64,000 nt of DNA. It comes from Aplectana chamaeleonis. Taxonomy: Eukaryota > Nematoda > Chromadorea > Rhabditida > Cosmocercidae. The first letter of the stretch is position 1. Every line of letters begins with the position of its first letter. Made by a program: the position numbers and the translations under genes. The DNA lies in the NCBI GenBank assembly GCA_029168955.1, contig JAPDOI010001482.1, positions 62,001-126,000 of the forward strand, given 5' to 3'. Positions 1-13,400 of the stretch are shown here, one piece after another. The notes under the pieces were generated by a model. That model did no database searches. It was given only the letters and a program-made list of their open reading frames with translations, and was not told the origin of the DNA.

Positions 1-3000
1 CCGTAGAAAGTGTGCGGGACCCAAATGGGTGTGCGCAGAACGCCGTAGAAAGTGGGTGGGACCCAAATAACAGTGCGTCGGACGCCGTAGAAAGTGTGTG
101 GGACCCGAATGAGAGTGCGCAAGACGCCGTAGAACGTGTGTGGGACCCAAATGAGTAGGAACAGAACGCCGTAGAAAGTGTGCGGGACCCAAATGGGTGT
201 GCGCAGAACGCCGTAGAAAGTGGGTGGGACCCAAATAACAGTGGGTAGGACGCCGTAGAAAGTGTGTGGGACCCGAATGAGAGTGCGCAAAATGCCGTAG
301 AACGTGTGTGGGACCCAAATGAGTGTGAACAGAACGCCGTAGAAAGTGTGCGGGACCCAAATTGGTGTGCGCAGAACGCCATAGAAAGTGTGTGGGACCC
401 GAATGAGAGTGCGCAGGACGCCGTAGAAAGTGTGCGGGACCCAAATGGGTGTGCGCAGAACGCCGTAGAAAGTGTGTGGGACCCAAATGAGAGTGCGCAG
501 GACGCCGTAGAAACTGTGTGGGACCCGAATGAGAGTGCGCAGGACGCCGTAGAAAGTGTGTGGGACCCAAATGAGAGTGCGCAGAACGCCGTAGAAATTG
601 TGCGGGACCCAAACGGGTGTGCGCAGAACGTCGTAGAAAGTGTGTGGGACCCAAATAACAGTGCGCCGGACGCCGTAGAAAGTGTGTGGAACCCAAATAA
701 GAGTGCGCAAAATGCCGTAGAACGTGTGTGGGACCCAAATGAGTGTGAACAGAACGCCGTAGAAAGTGTGCGGGACCCAAATGGGTGTGCGCAGAACGCC
801 GTAGAAAGTGGGTGGGACCCAAATAACAGTGCGTCGGACGCCGTAGAAAGTGGGTGGGACCCGAATGAGAGTGCGCAAAACGCCGTAGAACGTGTGTGGA
901 ACCCAAATGAGTATGAACAGAACGCCGTAGAAAGTGTGCGGGACCCAAATGGGTGTGCGCAAAACGCCGTAGAACGTGTGTGGAACCCAAATGAGTGTGA
1001 ACAGAACGCCGTAGAAAGTGTGCGGGACCCAAATGGGTGTGCGCAGAACGCCGTAGAAAGTGGGTGGGACCCAAATAACAGTGCGTCGGACGCCGTAGAA
1101 AGTGTGTGGGACCCGAATGAGAGTGCGCAAAACGCCGTAGAACGTGTGTGGAACCCAAATGAGTATGAACAGAACGCCGTAGAAAGTGTGCGGGACCCAA
1201 ATGGGTGTGCGCAGAACGCCATAGAAAGTGTGTGGGACCCGAATGAGAGTGCGCAGGACGCCGTAGAAAGTATGTGGGACCCAAATGAGAGTGCGCAGGA
1301 CGCCGTAGAACGTGTGTGGGACCCAAATGAGTGTGAACAGAACGCCGTAGAAAGTGGGTGGGACCCAAATAACAGTGCGTCGGACGCCGTAGAAAGGGTG
1401 TGGGACCCGAATGAGAGTGCGCAAGACGCCGTAGAACGTGTGTGGGACCCAAATGAGTGTGAACAGAACGCCGTAGAAAGTGTGCGGGACCCAAATGGGT
1501 GTGCGCAGAACGCCGTAGAAAGTGGGTGGGACCCAAATAACAGTGCATCGGACGCCGTAGAAAGTGTGTGGGACCCGAATGAGAGTGCGCAAAACGCCGT
1601 AGAACGTGTGTGGAACCCAAATGGGTGTACGCAGAACGCCGTAGAAAGTGTGTGGGACCCAAATGGGTGTGCGCAGAACGCCGTAGAAAGTGGGTGGGAC
1701 CCAAATAACAGTGCGTCGGACGCCGTAGAAAGTGTGTGGGACCCGAATGAGAGTGCGCAAAACGCCGTAGAACGTGTGTGGAACCCAAATGAGTATGAAC
1801 AGAACGCCGTAGAAAGTGTGCGGGACCCAAATGGGTGTGCGCAGAACGCCATAGAAAGTGTGTGGGACCCGAATGAGAGTGCGCAGGACGCCGTAGAAAG
1901 TGTGCGGGACCCAAATGGGTGTGCACAGAACGCGGTAGAAAGTGTGTGGGACCCGAATGAGAGTGCGCAGGACGCCGTAGAAAGTGTGTGGGACCCGAAT
2001 GAGAGTGCGCAGGACGCCGTAGAAAGTGTGTGGGACCCAAATGAGAGTGCGCAGGACGCCGTAGAACGTGTGTGGGACCCAAATGAGTGTGAACAGAACG
2101 CCGTAGAAAGTGGGTGGGACCCAAATAACAGTGCGTCGGACGCCGTAGAAAGTGTGTGGGACCCGAATGAGAGTGCGCAAGACGCCGTAGAACGTGTGTG
2201 GGACCCAAATGAGTGTGAACAGAACGCCGTAGAAAGTGTGCGGGACCCAAATGGGTGTGCGCAGAACGCCGTAGAAAGTGGGTGGGACCCAAATAACAGT
2301 GCATCGGACGCCGTAGAAAGTGTGTGGGACCCGAATGAGGGTGCGCAAAACGCCGTAGAACGTGTGTGGGACCCAAATGAGTGTGAACAGAACGCCGTAG
2401 AAAGTGTGCGGGACCCAAATGGGTGTGCGCAGAACGCCGTAGAAAGTGGGTGGGACCCAAATCACAGTGCGTCAGACGCCGTAGAAAGTGTGTGGGACCC
2501 GAATGAGAGTGCGCAAGACGCCGTAGAACGTGTGTGGGACCCAAATGAGTGTGAACAGAACGCCGTAGAAAGTGTGCGGGACCCAAATGGGTGTGCGCAG
2601 AACGCCGTAGAAAGTGTGCGGGACCCAAATGGGTGTGCGCAGAACGCCGTAGAAAGTGGGTGGGACCCAAATAACAGTGCGTCGGACGCCGTAGAAAGTG
2701 TGCGGGACCCAAATGAGTGTGCGCAGAACGCCGTAGAAAGTGTGCGGGACCCAAATGAGTGTGCGCAGAACGCCGTAGAAAGTGTGCGGGACCCAAATGA
2801 GTGTGCGCAGAACGCCGTAGAAAGTGTGCGGGACCCAAATGAGTGTGCGCAGAACGCCGTAGAAAGTGTGTGGGACCCAAATAACAGTGCGTCGGACGCC
2901 GTAGAAAGTGTGCGGGACCCAAATGAGTGTGCGCAGAACGCCGTAGAAAGTGTGCGGGACCCAAATGAGTGTGCGCAGAACGCCGTAGAAAGTGTGTGGG

Positions 3001-6000
3001 ACCAAAATGAGAGTGCGCAGGACGCCGTAGAAAGTGTGTGGGACCCAAATGGGTGTGCGCAGAACGCCGTAGAAAGTGTTTGGGACCCAAATGAGAGTGC
3101 GCAGGACGCCGTAGAAAGTGTGTGGGACCCGAATGAGAGTGCGCAGGACGCCGTAGAAAGTGTGAGGGACCCAAATGAGTGTGCGCAGAACGCCGTAGAA
3201 AGTGTGCGGGACCCAAATGGGTGCGCGCAGTACGCCGTAGAAAGTGGGTGGGACCCAAATAACAGTGCGTCGGACGCCGTAGAAAGTGTGTGGGACCCGA
3301 ATGAGAGTGCGCAAAACGCCGGAGAACGTGTGTGGAACCCAAATGAGTATGAACAGAACGCCGTAGAAAGTGTGCGGGACCCAAATGGGTGTGCGCAGAA
3401 CGCCATAGAAAGTGTGTGGGACCCAAATAAAAGTGCGTCGGACGCCGTAGAAAGTGTGTGGGACCCGAATGAGAGTGCGCAAAACGCCGTAGAACGTGTG
3501 TGGGACCCAAATGGGTGTGCACAGAACGCCGTAGAAAGTGTGCGGGACCCAAATGGGTGTGCGCAGAACGCCGTAGAAAGTGTGTGGGACCCAAATGAGA
3601 GTGCGCAGGACGCCGTAGAAAGTGTGCGGGACCCAAATGGGTGTGCGCAGAACGCCGTAGAAAGTGTGTGGGACCCAAATGAGAGTGCGCAGGACGCCGT
3701 AGAAACGTGTGTGGGAACCCAAATGAGGTGTACGCGAACGCCGTAGAAAGTGTGCGGGACCCAAATGGGTGTGCGCAGAACGCCGTAGAAAGTGTGTGGG
3801 ACCCAAATAACAGTGCGTCGGACGCCGTAGAAAGTGTGTGGGACCCGAATGAGAGTGCGCAAAACGCCGTAGAACGTGTGTGGAACCCAAATGAGTAGGA
3901 ACAGAACGCCGTAGAAAGTGTGCGGGACCCAAATTGGTGTGCGCAGAACGCCATAGAAAGTGTGTGGGACCCGAATGAGAGTGCGCAGGACGCCGTAAAA
4001 AGTGTGCGGGACCCAAATGGGTGTGCGCAGAACGCCGTAGAAAGTGTGGGACCCAAATGAGAGTGCGCAGAACGCGGTAGAAAGTGTGTGGGACCAGAAT
4101 GAGAGTGCGCAGGACGCCGTAGAAAGTGTGTGGGACCCGAATGAGAGTGGGCAGGAGGCCCTAGAACGTGTGTGGGACCCAAATGAGTGTGAACAGAACG
4201 CCGTAGAAAGTGGGTGGGACCCAAATAACAGTGCGTCGGACGCCGTAGAAAGTGTGTGGGACCCGAATGAGAGTGCGCAAGACGCCGTAGAACGTGTGTG
4301 GGACCCAAATGAGTGTGAACAGAACGCCGTAGAAAGTGTGCGGGACCCAAATGGGTGTGCGCAGAACGCCGTAGAAAGTGGGTGGGACCCAAATAACAGT
4401 GCATCGGACGCCGTAGAAAGTGTGTGGGACCCGAATGAGGGTGCGCAAAACGCCGTAGAACGTGTGTGGGACCCAAATGAGTGTGAACAGAACGCCGTAG
4501 AAAGTGTGCGGGACCCAAATGCGTGTGCGCAGGACGCCGTAGAAAGTGGGTGGGACCCAAATCACAGTGCGTCAGACGCCGTAGAAAGTGTGTGGGACCC
4601 GAATGAGAGTGCGCAAGACGCCGTAGAACGTGTGTGGGACCCAAATGAGTGTGAACAGAACGCCGTAGAAAGTGTGCGGGACCCAAATGGGTGTGCGCAG
4701 AACGCCGTAGAAAGTGTGCGGGACCCAAATGGGTGTGCGCAGAACGCCGTAGAAAGTGGGTGGGACCTAAATAACAGTGCGTCGGACGCCGTAGAAAGTG
4801 TGTGGGACCCGAATGAGAAGTCGCAAAACGCCGTAGAACGTGTGTGGAACCCAAATGAGTGTGAACAGAACGCCGTAGAAAGTGTGCGGGACCCAAATGG
4901 GTGTGCGCAGAACGCCGTAGAAAGTGTGCGGGACCCAAATGGGTGTGCGCAGAACGCCGTAGAAAGTGGGTGGGACCCAAATAACAGTGCGTCGGACGCC
5001 GTAGAAAGTGTGTGGGACCCGAATGAGAGTGCGCAAAACGCCGTAGAACGTGTGTGGAACCCAAATGAGTATGAACAGAACGCCGTAGAAAGTGTGCGGG
5101 ACCCAAATGGGTGTGCGCAGAACGCCATAGAAAGTGTGTGGGACCCGAATGAGAGTGCGCAGGACGCCGTAGAAAGTGTGCGGGACCCAAATGGGTGTGC
5201 ACAGAACGCGGTAGAAAGTGTGTGGGACCAGAATGAGAGTGCGCAGGACGCCGTAGAAAGTGTGTGGGACCCGAATGAGAGTGCGCAGGACGCCGTAGAA
5301 AGTGTGTGGGACCCAAATGAGAGTGCGCAGGACGCCGTAGAACGTGTGCGGGACCCAAATGGGTGTGCGCAGGACGCCGTAGAAAGTGGGTGGGACCCAA
5401 ATCACAGTGCGTCAGACGCCGTAGAAAGTGTGTGGGACCCGAATGAGAGTGCGCAAGACGCCGTAGAACGTGTGTGGGACCCAAATGAGTGTGAACAGAA
5501 CGCCGTAGAAAGTGTGCGGGACCCAAATGGGTGTGCGCAGAACGCCGTAGAAAGTGGGTGGGACCCAAATAACAGTGCAACGGACGCCGTAGAAAGTGTG
5601 TGGGACCCGAATGAGTGTGCGCAAAACGCCGTAGAACGTGAGTGGAACCCAAATGAGTGTGAACAGAACGCCGTAGAAAGTGTGCGGGACCCAAATGGGT
5701 GTGCGCAGAACGCAGTAGAAAGTGTGCGGGACCCAAATGGGTGTGCGCAGAACGCCGTAGAAAGTGGGTGGGACCCAAATAACAGTGCGTCGGACGCCGT
5801 AGAAAGTGTGTGGGACCCGAATGAGAGTGCGCAAAACGCCGTAGAACGTGTGTGGAACCCAAATGAGTATGAACAGAACGCCGTAGAAAGTGTGCGGGAC
5901 CCAAATGGGTGCGCGCAGAACGCCATAGAAAGTGTGTGGGACCCGAATGAGAGTGCGCAGGACGCCGTAGAAAGTGTGCGTGACCCAAATGGGTGTGCAC

Positions 6001-9000
6001 AGAACGCGGTAGAAAGTGTGTGGGACCAGAATGAGAGTGCGCAGGACGCCGTAGAAAGTGTGTGGGACCCGAATGAGAGTGCGCAGGACGCCGTAGAAAG
6101 TGTGTGGGACCCAAATGAGAGTGCGCAGGACGCCGTAGAACGTGTGTGGGACCCAAATGAGTGTGAACAGAACGCCGTAGAAAGTGGGTGGGACCCAAAT
6201 AACAGTGCGTCGGACGCCGTAGAAAGTGTGTGGGACCCGAATGAGAGTGCGCAAGACGCCGTAGAACGTGTGTGGGACCCAAATGAGTGTGAACAGAACG
6301 CCGTAGAAAGTGTGCGGGACCCAAATGGGTGTGCGCAGAACGCCGTAGAAAGTGGGTGGGACCCAAATAACAGTGCATCGGACGCCGTAGAAAGTGTGTG
6401 GGACCCGAATGAGAGTGCGCAAAACGCCGTAGAACGTGTGTGGAACCCAAATGAGTGTGAACAGAACGCCGTAGAAAGTGTGCGGGACCCAAATGGGTGT
6501 GCGCAGGACGCCGTAGAAAGTGGGTGGGACCCAAATCACAGTGCGTCAGACGCCGTAGAAAGTGTGTGGGACCCGAATGAGAGTGCGCAAGACGCCGTAG
6601 AACGTGTGTGGGACCCAAATGAGTGTGAACAGAACGCCGTAGAAAGTGTGCGGGACCCAAATGGGTGTGCGCAGAACGCCGTAGAAAGTGGGTGGGACCC
6701 AAATAACAGTGCATCGGACGCCGTAGAAAGTGTGTGGGACCCGAATGAGAGTGCGCAAAACGCCGTAGAACGTGTGTGGAACCCAAATGAGTGTGAACAG
6801 AACGCCGTAGAAAGTGTGCGGGACCCAAATGGGTGTGCGCAGAACGCCGTAGAAAGTGGGTGGGACCCAAATAACAGTGCGTCGGACGCCGTAGAAAGTG
6901 TGTGGGACCCGAATGAGAGTGCGCAAGACGCCGTAGAACGTGTGTGGGACCCAAATGAGTGTGAACAGAACGCCGTAGAAAGTGTGCGGGACCCAAATGG
7001 GTGTGCGCAGAACGCCGTAGAAAGTGGGTGGGACCCAAATCACAGTGCGTCAGACGCCGTAGAAAGTGTGTGGGACCCGAATGAGAGTGCGCAAAACGCT
7101 GTAGAACGTGTGTGGAACCCAAATGAGTGTGAACAGAACGCCGTAGAAAGTGTGCGGGGCCCAAATGGGTGTGCGCAGAACGCCATAGAAAGTGTGTGGG
7201 ACCCGAATGAGAGTGCGCAGGACGCCGTAGAAAGTGTGCGGGACCCAAATGGGTGTGTGCAGAACGCCGTAGAAAGTGTGCGGGACCCAAATGGGTGTGC
7301 GCAGAACGCCGTAGAAAGGGGGGGGGACCTAAATAACAGTGCGTCGGACGCCGTAGAAAGTGTGTGGGACCAGAATGAGAGTGCGCACAACGCCGTAGAA
7401 CGTGTGTGGAACCCAAATGAGTGTGAACAGAACGCCGTAGAAAGTGTGCGGGACCCAAATGGGTGTGCGCAGAACGCCGTAGAAAGTGTGCGGGACCCAA
7501 ATGGGTATGCGCAGAACGCCGTAGAAAGTGGGTGGGACCCAAATAACAGTGCGTCGGACGCCGTAGAAAGTGTGTGGGACCCGAATGAGAGTGCGCAAAA
7601 CGCCGTAGAACGTGTGTGGAACCCAAATGAGTATGAACAGAACGCCGTAGAAAGTGTGCGGGACCCAAATGGGTGTGCGCAGAACGCCATAGAAAGTGTG
7701 TGGGACCCGAATGAGAGTGCGCAGGACGCCGTAGAAAGTGTGCGGGACCCAAATGGGTGTGCACAGAACGCGGTAGAAAGTGTGTGGGACCAGAATGAGA
7801 GTGCGCAGGACGCCGTAGAAAGTGTGTGGGACCCGAATGAGTGTGAACAGAACGCCGTAGAAAGTGTGCGGGACCCAAATGGGTGTGCGCAGGACGCCGT
7901 AGAAAGTGGGTGGGACCCAAATCACAGTGCGTCAGACGCCGTAGAAAGTGTGTGGGACCCGAATGAGAGTGCGCAAGACGCCGTAGAACGTGTGTGGGAC
8001 CCAAATGAGTGTGAACAGAACGCCGTAGAAAGTGTGCGGGACCCAAATGGGTGTGCGCAGAACGCCGTAGAAAGTGGGTGGGACCCAAATAACAGTGCAT
8101 CGGACGCCGTAGAAAGTGTGTGGGACCCGAATGAGAGTGCGCAAAACGACGTAGAACGTGTGTGGAACCCAAATGAGTGTGAACAGAACGCCGTAGAAAG
8201 TGTGCGGGACCCAAATGGGTGTGCGCAGAACGCCGTAGAAAGTGGGTGGGACCCAAATAACAGTGCGACGGACGCCGTAGAAAGTGCGTGGGACCCGAAT
8301 GAGAGTGCGCAAGACGCCGTAGAACGTGTGTGGGACCCAAATGAGTGTGAACAGAACGCCGTAGAAAGTGTGCGGGACCCAAATAGGTGTGCGCAGAACG
8401 CCGTAGAAAGTGGGTGGGACCCAAATAACAGTGCATCGGACGCCGTAGAAAGTGTGTGGGACCCGAATGAGAGTGCGCAAAACGCCGTAGAACGTGTGTG
8501 GAACCCAAATGAGTGTGAACAGAACGCCGTAGAAAGTGTGCGGGACCCAAATGGGTGTGCGCAGAACGCCGTAGAAAGTGGGTGGGACCCAAATAACAGT
8601 GCGTCGGACGCCGTAGAAAGTGTGTGGGACCCGAATGAGAGTGCGGAAGACGCCGTAGAACGTGTGTGGGACCCAAATGAGTGTGAACAGAACGCCGTAG
8701 AAAGTGTGCGGGACCCAAATGGGTGTGCGCAGAACGCCGTAGAAAGTGGGTGGGACCCAAATCACAGTGCGTCAGACGCCGTAGAAAGTGTGTGGGACCC
8801 GAATGAGAGTGCGCAAAACGCCGTAGAACGTGTGTGGAACCCAAATGAGTGTGAACAGAACGCCGTAGAAAGTGTGCGGGGCCCAAATGGGTGTGCGCAG
8901 AACGCCATAGAAAGTGTGTGGGACCCGAATGAGAGTGCGCAGGACGCCGTAGAAAGTGTGCGGGACCCAAATGGGTGTGTGCAGAACGCCGTAGAAAGTG

Positions 9001-10421
9001 TGCGGGACCCAAATGGGTGTGCGCAGAACGCCGTAGAAAGTGGGTGGGACCTAAATAACAGTGCGTCGGACGCCGTAGAAAGTGTGTGGGACCCGAATGA
9101 GAAGTCGCAAAACGCCGTAGAACGTGTGTGGAACCCAAATGAGTGTGAACAGAACGCCGTAGAAAGTGTGCGGGACCCAAATGGGTGTGCGCAGAACGCA
9201 GTAGAAAGTGTGCGGGACCCAAATGGGTGTGCGCAGAACGCCGTAGAAAGTGGGTGGGACCCAAATAACAGTGCGTCGGACGCCGTAGAAAGTGTGTGGG
9301 ACCCGAATGAGAGTGCGCAAAACGCCGTAGAACGTGTGTGGAACCCAAATGAGTATGAACAGAACGCCGTAGAAAGTGTGCGGGACCCAAATGGGTGTGC
9401 GCAGAACGCCATAGAAAGTGTGTGGGACCCGAATGAGAGTGCGCAGGACGCCGTAGAAAGTGTGCGGGACCCAAATGGGTGTGCACAGAACGCGGTAGAA
9501 AGTGTGTGGGACCAGAATGAGAGTGCGCAGGACGCCGTAGAAAGTGTGTGGGACCCGAATGAGAGTGCGCAGGACGCCGTAGAAAGTGTGTGGGACCCAA
9601 ATGAAAGTGCGCAGGACGCCGTAGAACGTGTGTGGGACCCAAATGAGTGTGAACAGGACGCCGTAGAACGTGTGTGGGACCCAAATGAGTGTGAACAGAA
9701 CGCCGTAGAAAGTGGGTGGGACCCAAATAACAGTGCGTCGGACGCCGTAGAAAGTGTGTGGGACCCGAATAGGTGTGCGCAGAACGCCGTAGAAAGTGGG
9801 TGGGACCCAAATAACAGTGCATCGGACGCCGTAGAAAGTGTGTGGGACCCGAATGAGAGTGCGCAAAACGCCGTAGAACGTGTGTGGAACCCAAATGAGT
9901 GTGAACAGAACGCCGTAGAAAGTGTGCGGGACCCAAATGGGTGTGCGCAGAACGCCGTAGAAAGTGTGTGGGACCCAAATAACAGTGCGTCGGACGCCGT
10001 AGAAAGTGCGTGGGACCCGAATGAGAGTGCACAGGACGCCGTAGAACGTGTGTGGGACCCAAATGAGTGTGAACAGAACGCCGTAGAAAGTGTGCGGGAC
10101 CCAAATGGGTGTGCGCAGAACGCCGTAGAAAGTGGGTGGGACCCAAATAACAGTGCATCGGACGCCGTAGAAAGTGTGTGGGACCCGAATGAGAGTGCGC
10201 AAAACGACGTAGAACGTGTGTGGAACCCAAATGAGTGTGAACAGAACGCCGTAGAAAGTGTGCGGGACCCAAATAGGTGTGCGCAGAACGCCGTAGAAAG
10301 TGGGTGGGACCCAAATAACAGTGCGACGGACGCCGTAGAAAGTGTGCGGGACCCAAATGGGTGTGCGCAGAACGCCGTAGAAAGTGGGTGGGACCCAAAT
10401 GAGTGTGAACAGAAGCAGTAG
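1..10421 (+). repeat. 42-bp satellite array, homogeneous core with higher-order repeats
   Basis: The array is built of head-to-tail 42-bp units that begin GCCGTAGAAAGTGTG and end GTGCGCAGAAC. Successive copies of the motif CCGTAG fall exactly 42 bp apart (for example 1 and 43). Units fall into recurring types; read as 14 codons they are SGWDPNNSASDAVE, SVWDPNESAQDAVE, RVWDPNECEQNAVE and SVRDPNGCAQNAVE, and this order of four recurs, giving a 168-bp higher-order repeat. Longer blocks also recur: the variant GAGTATGAAC lies at 5067, 5865, 7629 and 9351, spaced 798, 1764 and 1722 bp, all exact multiples of 42. The variant ATCACAGTGCGTCAG lies at 2461, 4561, 5401, 6535, 7921 and 8761, again in register. 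Frame-breaking indels are very rare here. The array runs off the left edge of the window. I read this as satellite DNA, not a gene. Confidence 0.95.
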
Positions 10422-13400
10422 AAAGTGTGTGGGACCCAAATGGGTGTGAGCAGAACGCCGTACAAAGTGTGTGGGACCCAAATAACAGTGCATCGAACGC
10501 CATAGAAAGTGTGTGGACCCGACTGAGAGTGCGCAGGAAGCCGTAGAACGTTTGTGGGACCCAAATGAGTGTGAACAGAACGCCGTAGAAAGTGTGCGGG
10601 ACCCAAATGGGTGTGCGCAGAACGCCGTAGAAAGTGTGGGACCCAAATGAGTGCGCGGACGCCGTAGAAAGTGTGCGGGACCCAAATGAGTGTGCGCAGA
10701 ACGCCGTAGAAAGTGTGTGGGACCCAAATAACAGTGCGCGCAGAACGCCGGAGAAAGTGTGTGGGCCCCGAATGAGAGTGCGGAAAAGGCCGTAGAACGT
10801 GTGTGGGAGCGAAATGAGTGTGATCAGAAGGGCGTAGAAAGTGTGCGGGACCCAAATGGGTGTGCACAGAGCGCCATAGAAAGTGTGTGGGACCCAAATA
10901 ACAGTGCGTCGGACGCCGTAGAAAGTGTGTGGGACCCAAATGAGTAGAAACAGAACGCCGTAGAAAGTGTGCGGGACCCAAATGGGTGTGCGCAGAACGC
11001 CGTAGAAAGTGGGTGGGACCCAAATAACAGTGCGTCGGACGCCGTAGAAAGTGTGTGGGACCCGAATGAGAGTGCGCAAAACGCCGTAGAACGTGTGTGG
11101 AACCCAAATGAGTGTGAACAGAACGCCGTAGAAAGTGTGCGGGACCCAAATGGGTGTGCGCAGGACGCCGTAAAAAGTGGGTGGGACCCAAATCACAGTG
11201 CGTCAGACGCCGTAGAAAGTGTGTGGGACCCGAATGAGAGTGCGCAAGACGCCGTAGAACGTGTGTGGGACCCAAATGAGTGTGAACAGAACGCCGTAGA
11301 AAGTGTGCGGGACCCAAATGGGTGTGCGCAGAACGCCGTAGAAAGTGGGTGGGACCCAAATAGCAGTGCGTCGGACGCCGTAGAAAGTGTGTGGGACCCG
11401 AATGAGAGTGCGCAAAACGCCGTAGAACGTGTGTGGAACCCAAATGAGTGTGAAGAGAACGCCGTAGAAAGTGTGCGGGACCCAAATGGGTGTGCGCAGA
11501 ACGCCGTAGAAAGTGGGTGGGACCCAAATAACAGTGCGTCGGACGCCGTAGAAAGTGTGTGGGACCCGAATGAGAGTGCGCAAGACGCCGTAGAACGTGT
11601 GTGGGACCCAAATGAGTGTGAACAGAACGCCGTAGAAAGTGTGCGGGACCCAAATAGGTGTGCGCAGAACGCCGTAGAAAGTGGGTGGGACCCAAATAGC
11701 AGTGCGTCGGACGCCGTAGAAAGTGTGTGGGACCCGAATGAGAGTGCGCAAAACGCCGTAGAACGTGTGTGGAACCCAAATGAGTGTGAAGAGAACGCCG
11801 TAGAAAGTGTGCGGGACCCAAATGGGTGTGCGCAGAACGCCGTAGAAAGTGGGTGGGACCCAAATAACAGTGCGTCGGACGCCGTAGAAAGTGTGTGGGA
11901 CCCGAATGAGAGTGCGCAAGACGCCGTAGAACGTGTGTGGGACCCAAATGAGTGTGAACAGAACGCCGTAGAAAGTGTGCGGGACCCAAATAGGTGTGCG
12001 CAGAACGCCGTAGAAAGTGGGTGGGACCCAAATAACAGTGCATCGGACGCCGTAGAAAGTGTGTGGGACCCGAATGAGAGTGCGCAAAACGCCGTAGAAC
12101 GTGTGTGGAACCCAAATGAGTGTGAACAGAACGCCGTAGAAAGTGTGCGGGACCCAAATGGGTGTGCGCAGAACGCCGTAGAAAGTGTGTGGGACCCAAA
12201 TAACAGTGCGTCGGACGCCGTAGAAAGTGTGTGGGACCCGAATGAGAGTGCGCAAAACGCCGTAGAACGTGTGTGGAACCCAAATGAGTGTGAACAGAAC
12301 GCCGTAGAAAGTGTGCGGGACCCAAATGGGTGTGCGCAGAACGCCGTAGAAAGTGGGTGGGACCCAAATAACAGTGCGTCGGACGCCGTAGAAAGTGTGC
12401 GGGACCCAAATGAGTGTGAACAGAACGCCGTAGAAAGTGTGCGGGACCCAAATGAGTGTGAACAGAACGCCGTAGAAAGTGTGCGGGACCCTAATGGGTG
12501 TGCGCAGAACGCCGTAGAAAGTGTGTGGGACCCGAATGAGAGTGCGCAGGACGCCGTAGAAAGTGTGCGGGACCCCAAATGAGTGTGAACAGAACGCCGT
12601 AGAAAGTGTGCGGGACCCAAATGGGTGTGCGCAGAACGCCATAGAAAGTGTGTGGGACCCGAATGAGAGTGCGCAGGACGCCATAGAAAGTGTGCGGGAC
12701 CCAAATGGGTGTGCACAGAACGCGGTAGAAAGTGTGTGGGACCCGAATGAGAGTGCGCAGGACGCCGTAGAAAGTGTGTGGGACCCGAATGAGAGCGCGC
12801 AGGACGCCGTAGAAAGTGTGTGGGACCCGAATGAGAGCGCGCAGGACGCCGAAGAACGTGTGTGGGACCCAAATGAGTGTGAACAGAACGCCGTAGAAAG
12901 TGTGCGGGACCCAAATGGGTGTGCGCAGAACGCCATAGAAAGTGTGTGGGACCCGAATGAGAGTGCGCAGGACGCCGTAGAAAGTGTGCGGGACCCAAAT
13001 GGGTGTGCACAGAACGCGGTAGAAAGTGTGTGGGACCCGAATGAGAGAGTGCGCAGGACGCCGTAGAAAGTGTGTGGGACCCGAATGAGAGCGCGCAGGA
13101 CGCCGTAGAAAGTGTGTGGGACCCGAATGAGAGCGCGCAGGACGCCGCAGAACGTGTGTGGGACCCAAATGAGTGTGAACAGAACGCCGTAGAAAGTGTG
13201 CGGGACCCAAATGGGTGTGCGCAGAACGCCATAGAAAGTGTGTGGGACCCGAATGAGAGTGCGCAGGACGCCGTAGAAAGTGTGCGGGACCCAAATGAGC
13301 GTGAACAGAACGCCGTAGAAAGTGTGCGGGACCCAAATGAGTGTCCACAGAACGCCGTAGAAAGTGTGTGGGCCCCGAATGAGAGTGCGCAGGACGCCAT

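Noticed and set aside
4044..10421. 2,125-codon open frame as a giant 14-residue-repeat protein gene
   Set aside because: The minus strand and other frames over the same satellite are equally open, unit changes are mostly amino-acid-altering, and recurrent TAG variants occur in sister units. No promoter, splice structure or non-repeat domain is visible.
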